DNA from: Chrysomallon squamiferum
Taxonomy: Eukaryota; Mollusca; Gastropoda; Neomphalida; Peltospiridae
Direction: 5' to 3'
Length of the DNA stretch: 64,000 nt
Assembly: GCA_012295275.1 (NCBI GenBank)
Contig: CM022675.1
Location: forward strand, 11,632,016-11,696,015
Every line of letters begins with the position of its first letter. The first letter of the stretch is position 1. Under the pieces are notes generated by a model. That model made no database searches. It was not told the DNA's origin and saw only the letters and a list, made by a program, of their open reading frames with translations. A program made the translations under genes and the position numbers. Positions 62,737 through 64,000 of this stretch are shown one piece after another.

Positions 62737-64000
62737 AACTATTTTTGCCTTGATAAATGACTTGTTATTTAGAAATATATATTGTTTAAAGTCATTTCTT
62801 TCATATACAAGTGCTGGTTTTTTTCATAGAAAAAATAACAAATACATTGTTGCTAGGTAAAAACTATTTTGCTTTTGATACAACATGACAATGAAATCAA
62901 TATGTGTGAACTTGTTGCTCTTAAGAGTGGTCCACAGAGAAACAAAACAGTTAATTTTTTGTTTTATTTAGGACTGCAGGATAAAAGGAATAACTACTTA
63001 GTGTCTTAAGATATCAGTTTTATTCTGCTCAGATTAAATGGCAACTGCAACTCGTCAAAGCCTCGCTTCTTATGCAATTCTCATATTCAGATAAATAAAT
63101 AGATCAATCTATCTATCTATCTATCTATCTATATATATATATATATATATAAGAATAGCATAAGCATATGTATGATGTTTTATTGACATTAATATGGTAA
63201 TGCTTATGTTCCCTCCCATTTCCATGACTGTGCTTGTCTTGTTTTTGAAAATATTATTTTACACAGAAAACCCCTACTAATCTGTTATTATTTTACTTTT
63301 ATGAACAAATCATGAATTAATCTGCATTACCAACTTTCAAGTTAACACTGGAAATGTAAAGAAATAGCATTAGTTTTATACAGAAGTAATTGAAATTATA
63401 ATTATATATATATTTTTTTTAATTGTAATTAAATGTAAAAAAAAAACCAAAACTGATAATGCTCTGTTTGAAGATACTGAATTCATGTGGAATTAAAATA
63501 ATTTTGTTATTTTCTGTATAAACAAGCAAAAAAAAAAAAAAAAAAAAACCCCAACAAATTTTTCAAATATAACCAACTTAGAAAAAGCTATTTATAAATG
63601 ATTATTTATTAATAAGAAAAGACTGCATCTGGCAACATATAATTATATTGAAAAAAAAAAAAAAATCAAGAAGAGTTTGAATACTGAAACATCTATTTTA
63701 GTTAACTAGAAAGAACTATTTATAAACATGTAACTTCAGCTGAATGCACATAATTATTTAATAAGAGGAATATCTAAAGGCTGATGTTGAAAATTAAGAT
63801 GATGCACATGTGGAATCAAGACAGAAATTGGATTTGATTTCACTAAAGATGTGCATTATACAAAATCAATTATTAAAATTGCATGCTGTTAAATTAATAA
63901 TAATCTGATAATAATGATTCAGTAAATGCCTTAAAAATGATATTAACAACAACAACGACAAATAATAATAATAATAATTATTATTATTATTATTATTATC

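Overview
The window is 64 kb of AT-rich eukaryotic nuclear DNA. Long introns, GT-AG splice sites and very dense microsatellites (GA, CA, AAT, TTTA, homopolymers) point to an animal genome. All three genes have clear bilaterian orthologues. The single SMARCC-type gene and the compact intron/microsatellite texture suit an invertebrate, and a mollusc or other lophotrochozoan is my best guess (low confidence). I see no rRNA, tRNA, CRISPR array, bacterial operon or intact transposon. All exon coordinates come from reading splice sites, phases and family conservation by eye.

Layout: (1) 1158-4233, minus strand: coatomer subunit zeta (COPZ1), six exons, 162 codons; the last ~15 codons are not in the window. 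(2) 4234-5041: an 808-bp head-to-head interval holding a (GA)45 array. (3) 5042-31665, plus strand: a SMARCC1/SMARCC2/Moira orthologue, 26 exons, about 1361 residues, with N-terminal module, SWIRM, SANT, coiled coil and Pro/Gln-rich tail all recognisable; one apparent missing base in exon 25. (4) 31666-38001: convergent 3' ends, non-coding. (5) 38002-58061, minus strand: TBC1D5 (Rab GTPase-activating protein), 18 exon positions, with one possible further 5' exon at 62118-62183; its start codon is not in view. (6) 58062-64000: TBC1D5 5' intron or upstream sequence, mostly microsatellites.

The genes do not form a pathway. COPZ1 acts in COPI vesicle coats and TBC1D5 in retromer/Rab7 endosomal traffic; SMARCC is a scaffold of SWI/SNF chromatin remodellers.

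The most interesting signals are in splicing. TBC1D5 carries two alternative 103-bp exons of equal length and phase, both ending in the YxQ glutamine-finger motif of the TBC domain: a convincing mutually exclusive pair. Independently, several introns contain tandem arrays whose unit includes a copy of the adjacent exon edge and its splice site: eight 93-bp units carrying the donor of a TBC1D5 exon, ~51-bp units carrying the acceptor of SMARCC exon 13, a decayed copy of the end of SMARCC exon 14, and degraded copies at SMARCC exon 11 and COPZ1 exon 3. This repeated cloning of splice sites in one window is the best candidate for something undescribed. Two neighbouring TBC1D5 exons (46144-46752) show several frame disruptions, which could be assembly indels or real decay.
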